Positions 59,413-64,000 of a stretch of DNA of 64,000 bases are shown here, piece by piece. Source of the stretch: Lenzites betulinus. Taxonomy: Eukaryota; Basidiomycota; Agaricomycetes; Polyporales; Polyporaceae. The notes under the pieces were generated by a model, which did no database searches, had not been told where the DNA came from, and was given only the letters and a program-made list of their open reading frames with translations. The stretch covers positions 1 to 64,000 of the forward strand of contig JABYQU010000040.1 of assembly GCA_022264855.1 (NCBI GenBank), given 5' to 3'. Every line of letters starts with the position of its first letter. Position 1 is the stretch's first letter. Both the position numbers and the translations under genes were made by a program.

Positions 59413-60150
59413 TCACTCATCGTTCTCAATCGGGTCCTCCTCCAGCTCGCCGCGCACGATCCCCTTTGCCAGCCGGCGCGCCCTCCTCGATTGATATCCC
59501 CACACCGGATCGTTGTCCGCCCACGACTCAATCGTGTCCTCCTCCATCGGGTCCTCCATCGGGGCCGACGCCCGCGCCTCTGCCGCCTGCGACACATATT
59601 TCTGCGACTTGGGCCCGTTCCGGGTGTATCGGTGCGGCCGCCCTTCCGGGTTCGTCTTCGGCCGCCGCTTGTGCGCCTTCAGATCGCTCCGCCCGAGCTT
59701 GGGTGGAGTGTGGATGCAGCGTGCGGCAGGCGCCGCCTGCGTGGGATCGGCCAGTGCGGCTGCGCGCTCAGCCGCCGTCACCGGCGCGAAGCCCATCTTG
59801 CCCTTCTTCCACCTCTGGTAGAGGAAGGCGATGCGCTCGTAGCCGGTAATGCCACTGAGGTTCTGCCATACGAAGCATCCCGGCCATCCTATGAGCTTTA
59901 TGCCTGCGCCCAGGTATGTCTTTGTGTAGTACTGTTCGAATGTCCACCACATCTTTGCGTCGGCCCTCCCAGACACGCTCACTGGGCCCCGCGCCGGCAC
60001 GGCGTGATCAGTGAGTGTTTACTGCCCGGAGCATGCCGTGTACTCACCGGCGGCGTCTGCTATGAGCTTCCGGAGCCCGCCCCGCAGCTTGATCTCCCGC
60101 CGGGCATAGTCCGCTCGCAGTGTGCTTCCCAGACGTCGGTACCCTGCCAT
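59413..60150 (-). CDS. Uncharacterised protein with a nuclear-looking basic region, about 220 residues
   Basis: Not recognised. ATG 60150 gives MAGYRRLGSTLRADYARREI and LRGGLRKLIADAA; an intron (GTGAGTACACGG...GGGCCCAG) joins VSVSGRADAKMWWTFEQYYT, LGAGIKLIGWPGCFVWQNLS and GITGYERIAFLYQRWKKGKM. The second half is basic, then acidic: KLGRSDLKAHKRRPKTNPEG, RYTRNGPKSQKYVSQAAEAR and MEEDTIESWADNDPVWGYQS, RRARRLAKGIVRGELEEDPI, stop TGA 59415-59413. The aromatic core (WWTFEQYY...LIGWPGCFVWQNL) looks like a small DNA- or protein-binding domain, and the KHR-rich part like a nuclear signal; this is inference. Similar-looking proteins are, as I recall, lineage-specific to Agaricomycetes. Isolated between gene-poor GC-rich stretches. 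Confidence 0.7.
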
Positions 60151-62100
60151 GTCAGGAGGAATAGCGTGTGCGCGTGTGTGGAGCGGTGAGGATAGAGACT
60201 GCCAGTGTCTTGCAGACTCTGACTTAAGGCCGGTGCATGGTACCAAGTCGGTCCGACGTCCATGCAGCCCGGCGGCCTCGCTTGTAGCACTCGCCAAGCT
60301 GCCCTGGTGAGTCCCCGATGAATTTGCATGGGAACGGTGCAAATAGTCTGACCTACACTGCGGCGCTTCCCGTCCAGGGCACTGCGCTAGACTGCGCTCC
60401 CGCCGTCTACGGCCACTGTGGCTGCCTACGCTTCGCTTGGGACGGTCGTGCAAGACGCCGCCGTTCCTGAACGCGTCCTCCGTGGATCCTGCAGGGTCCC
60501 TCCGGCGTGCGACCCGCGCAAGCGTCGCAGCACCACCGACGGCGACGGGCTACTCCCCGTGCGGGGCCCGGCTGCGTCCAGCGCGCTTCCCCCGAGGGCT
60601 GGCAGCCTGTACTAAATTCCGTCTCATCGGCATTGTGTACTAGTGCACTGCGTCGCATACTATGTGACGGATCGCGCGCCGCTCGGAATCCAGGTTCATC
60701 AAATGTTTACGGTGTGCTGCGTCACGACGCTGACGGCGTCTGCCCATAGCATCCCCATCCCTGGCATGCCGCTCGCGTGCGTGCTTCCATGGTGAGGCTG
60801 CATGGCAGCGGCAGGCCATCACCGGCGAGGCCCTGTGTTCCGCCGCTGTGCAATGAGCCGTCTGCGACCGATGGCACTCGCGGCATGGATGAAGCTGCCC
60901 TCATTCTATCTCCTCAACGCCATCTCCAAGAATGTCTGCAACTCAAGTCCCCTCTCCCACGGCGCCGCGCTGCTATTCCACCGACCTAATTAAGATGCTG
61001 CCCTGCAGCCTTGGATCTCAAAGGAAGGGAGACACACCGTGTCCCCGTCTCGTAGAAGTTCCGAGTCATTGGAAATTAGTATATTAGCAGTACCGCGTTG
61101 CGAGGAACTGTTACGACACGAGTGTTGCTCTGCCGGCTAGCGTCGAGTGCAGCCTGTCATGCCTGCAACATATCTGAGAGCCTCCGCTTGTGCAGTTACT
61201 ACGTGGCATCTTCATCGCTTGGCACCCGGGAGTGCACCATCCACTGGCAGTACGTGCCGAGGGCGCGTGACTCATACGGCGCACGAGTGCATCAATAGTA
61301 TACACGATACGTACTACGTCCGAGTGCACGCCGGGCCACCGGATGGCCGCCACATGCGCGAGCCGTCCCGACCCTGAGTGTCTGCCTGGAAACCCGTCCA
61401 TAGGCATCCCCTCGTCGAGGGTGGCGGTCGCAAACGTACCGCAGCGCGTCCGCTAGTATCGCGCTGGAAACAGATGACTGTATCAGCGACGAGCGACGCG
61501 GAGACACGACGGGCACGGACTGTACCTGTACCTGCGCACTGGGCTGAGGCGAATGTCGTGGATTCCGCCGGGCACGAGGCGCACTGCGCGGTACGCGTTC
61601 CCGGGACGGGAGTTGCGGTGCGTGTCCGACTCAAACCGTTGTGTGCTCTGCCTGTGCATCGGCATGCGCACGGGGCACATGTCAGCAGACAACGCCCGCG
61701 CATGCAATGACCGTGCGCACCGAGTTGCGCAACGACTCGGAGCCTGAGGGCGCGTGCCTCAGGACGATGGTGGGCGCCACTTGGTACACACGCACAGGAG
61801 ACGGCGCGGATGGGGCAGGGTCGCAGAAAGCTCGTATCGCGGCGCGGCGTTGTGGGCTCCCTAGGCACCTTCACGCGAGTGCGCTTGCTAAGTGTGGTAA
61901 CTATGGGAGGGACGCCGGGCGTGCCGTGGTGCGCAAATTCTGTCGGCGCGGCCGTGAGCTCGCGTAGAAGGGTGGAAACGAGATTTGGACCGCGCTGGAA
62001 CTCGGCAGGCGTACGCGCCACATACACGCCACTACGTGTGCCAATTTATAGGGAGGGAGGACGAAAAGAGGGCGGGGCGGGGCCAAGTTTGCCAGTGTGT
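60151..62100. other. GC-rich stretch without supported genes
   Basis: About 1.95 kb. Open frames on both strands overlap heavily and none has recognisable features or consistent introns. Contains the presumed promoter of the gene at 60150. Confidence 0.45.
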
Positions 62101-62139
62101 GCACATTCTCCAATCCATGGCGCCGAAAGGGTGAGACCG

Positions 62140-64000
62140 CAAACGCCTCCGTTTGGGCTGAAACTCCGCGAACGTAGCGCGTCTACACTGTAGATTGGAC
62201 GTTTCGAATATCGGGAGGAACGGAGCAACCGTTGGCGCGCGGCGAACCATTCTCTGTGAGGATCTTCGAAATGGCATGGAAATGGGCGAAATGCGAATGG
62301 CTCGGATCGCCCCGTAACTCGCTGGACGGGTGCGCACCGTGCAGCGGAACGTGTGTGCAAAGTTGCGCTGCGCGGGGATGCGCGGCGGAGAAGGCGTTCT
62401 CGATCTTCTGCCCGCCGCGGCACATGGGCGCCGATTCTGTACTGGGCGCGACCATGAGTCCGCGCAGGAGTGCTAGCAATGAAAACTTGACGGACCGCGC
62501 TGAAACTGGGTGGGCGCACGCGCCGCACACACGCCGGTACGTGTGCCTGCTCGCGGCGAGGGAGGACGGGAGGCGGGCGCGGCGTGGTCGAGTTTCGGTG
62601 GAATCTGTACAGGCACACCTGCTCGACGGTGCGCCGCCAAAGGGCGAATACGCAAACGTGTCCGTTCGGGCTGAGACTTGGCGTGCGTAGCGCGTTCGTA
62701 CTGCAGAGTAGACGGTCAGAGTCGCAGACGCAGCGGAGCAGAAACGGATGGGGTGCGCACCGTGCAGCGCGACGTGTATTCCGAGTGGTGTTGCGCGGGG
62801 ATGGGCAGCGGAGGAGCGGTGCTCGATCTGCTGCCCACCCCCGGCCTCCCTCCCCCACTGCCATGTGCGAGGCCGCCGTCCTTCCTGCGGAACGCCAGCG
62901 CGACGGCGACGGTACAGCCAACATCGACGCTGGTGCACGAGTCCATGCGTCCGTCTTGAGAGCGGGAGGCCGCCACTGTGTCGACGGGATGTGGACGATG
63001 TTGTGTGCACCGCACCAGCCAGCCCGCCCAATGCCCGTGCGATGGCGCACCACTTGGCGAAAACGAGACGCCGTCCGTTCGGGCTGAAATGGCGCGCATG
63101 CCGCGCGTGTGTGCTGCAGAGCACACGTCTGCAACACGAGCGCGAACGGACGCGGGCCCGGGGGCGGGCGCACGATTCTCTGCGGGAGTGCAGGAAGATG
63201 CGTGAAAATGGCGAAAAGTGCGGGTGCGCGGATCGCGCTGTAACTCGATGGGTGTATGCGCACCGTTCAGCGGGACGTGTGTGCGACGCGGCGTCGCGCG
63301 GGAGAGTACGGCCGAGGAGGGGTGGGCGATCTGCTGCCGACCCCCTCACCTGCACAGGAGGTCGCCCTCGAGCAGGCCGCGCGCTCGACACAGCGGCGCG
63401 AGTGCGATGATGGGCGACGAGCCTGTTTCAGGCGTGCGTGTGCGCGTTTTCAGAGGACGCGGACGCCATCCGAGCAGGGCGCGGACGATTTTCGGTGCAG
63501 ATGCACATGCCATTTGCAGACGGCACCCAAGGGGGCCAAACGAGAACTTGTCCGTTCGGGCTGAAATGGCGCGTGCATAGCGCATCCATACTGTACAGTA
63601 CATGTCTGTAGTCGTAGCGCAAACGGAGGCGATCCGGGCGGCGGGCAGGCTATTCCGTCTGAAAACCGATCATATTGCATGAAAATGGCGAAATACGAGG
63701 GTGCTCGGATCGTACTCTAACTCGGTGGGCATATGCGCACCGTGCAGGGGGACGTGTGGGCAACGTCGCGCTATGCGGGGGTGTGATCTGAGCGTGCGGT
63801 GGGCGATCTGCTGCCCGAGATGGAGGTGGCAGTTCCTCTCTCACGCGATGCCGCGCGGCCTGTAAACCACGTAGGCCATGCGCGCGATCAGGCCGCCGTG
63901 GCGGGTAGCATGTTTGGTACGTCGCGATGGGGGCGGCAGCCGTCGGCGGTCGCATGCCCGTCGTCGCGGAGCGGCGGAGAACGGCGTCGCGACGCACCTC
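62140..64000. repeat. Degenerate tandem units of about 0.47 kb, continuing past the window
   Basis: The word CCGTTCGGGCTGA (one copy CCGTTTGGGCTGA) starts at about 62149, 62662, 63075 and 63552 (spacings 513, 413, 477). A second word, TGCGCACCGTGCAG or close, follows at about 62331, 62752, 63257 and 63734 (spacings about 421, 505, 477). Shared phrases AAATGGCGAAA, CGATCTGCTGCCC and GCGCGGGG keep the same order. Four diverged copies; GC-rich; long frames are products of the repeat, not genes. Confidence 0.75.

Noticed and set aside
62046..63391. About 400-codon minus-strand frames at the right edge
   Set aside because: They follow the tandem GC-rich repeat units; the same words recur in all frames.
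1..64000. CRISPR arrays, operons, Shine-Dalgarno sites
   Set aside because: Gene structure is eukaryotic with spliceosomal introns; no direct-repeat/spacer array was seen.
1..64000. tRNA or rRNA genes
   Set aside because: No cloverleaf-compatible segment with both A and B box sequences was found by eye; GGTTCGA-like words near 27770, 42010 and 43630 lack the rest.

Overview
This window looks like nuclear DNA from an Agaricomycete (mushroom-forming basidiomycete). Coding regions are cut by many short GT-AG introns of about 45-70 nt. Recognisable proteins are fungal (ATG13, an ECM14-type M14 pseudopeptidase, a PTR2 peptide transporter), and the transposase is of the TNP2/Transposase_21 (CACTA-like) kind common in these fungi. 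All gene models are spliced by eye from GT/AG signals and reading frame; no search was run.

The window splits into two unlike halves. Positions 1 to about 42 kb are an accessory region. Two perfectly identical inverted arms (1-454 and 30126-30579, the left arm cut by the window edge) bracket about 29.7 kb. Between or across the arms lie, in order: a long Ser/Pro-rich multi-exon gene (-, 633-5889) containing two tandem exon+intron duplications; helical paralogue 1 (-, 6871-8099); an unknown gene (+, 8712-9548); an intact ~1,343-residue TNP2 transposase with a SAP-like motif (-, 9692-14093); a RING/coiled-coil gene (-, 14506-15888); three small unknown genes; two more RING/coiled-coil genes (21897-22523 + and 23306-23971 -); a small gene whose ATG is split by an intron; a WD40-like protein with a C-terminal membrane anchor (25852-27657); and a Ser/Pro-rich gene (28093-30180) whose last codons lie in the right arm. 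Beyond it lie another disordered protein gene (30722-33007), helical paralogues 2 and 3 (33903-35198 and 38462-39855) separated by a 2.5-kb palindromic non-coding element (35730-38250), a decayed tandem array of intron-like units (about 40.2-41.9 kb), and an AT-rich gene-poor stretch (about 41.95-44.0 kb).

From 44 kb to 55 kb is a compact core block: the M14 ECM14-like pseudopeptidase (+), then ATG13, a JmjC-type dioxygenase, an uncharacterised protein and the PTR2 transporter, all on the minus strand. From 55 kb to 64 kb the DNA is GC-rich and gene-poor, with one uncharacterised spliced gene (59413-60150), minisatellites, and degenerate ~0.47-kb tandem units at the right edge.

The most notable signals are the perfect 30-kb-spaced inverted arms around a transposase and a set of lineage-type genes (three RING/coiled-coil proteins, WD40-TM, helical proteins), and the repeated amplification of whole exon-plus-intron units with phase 0 preserved.
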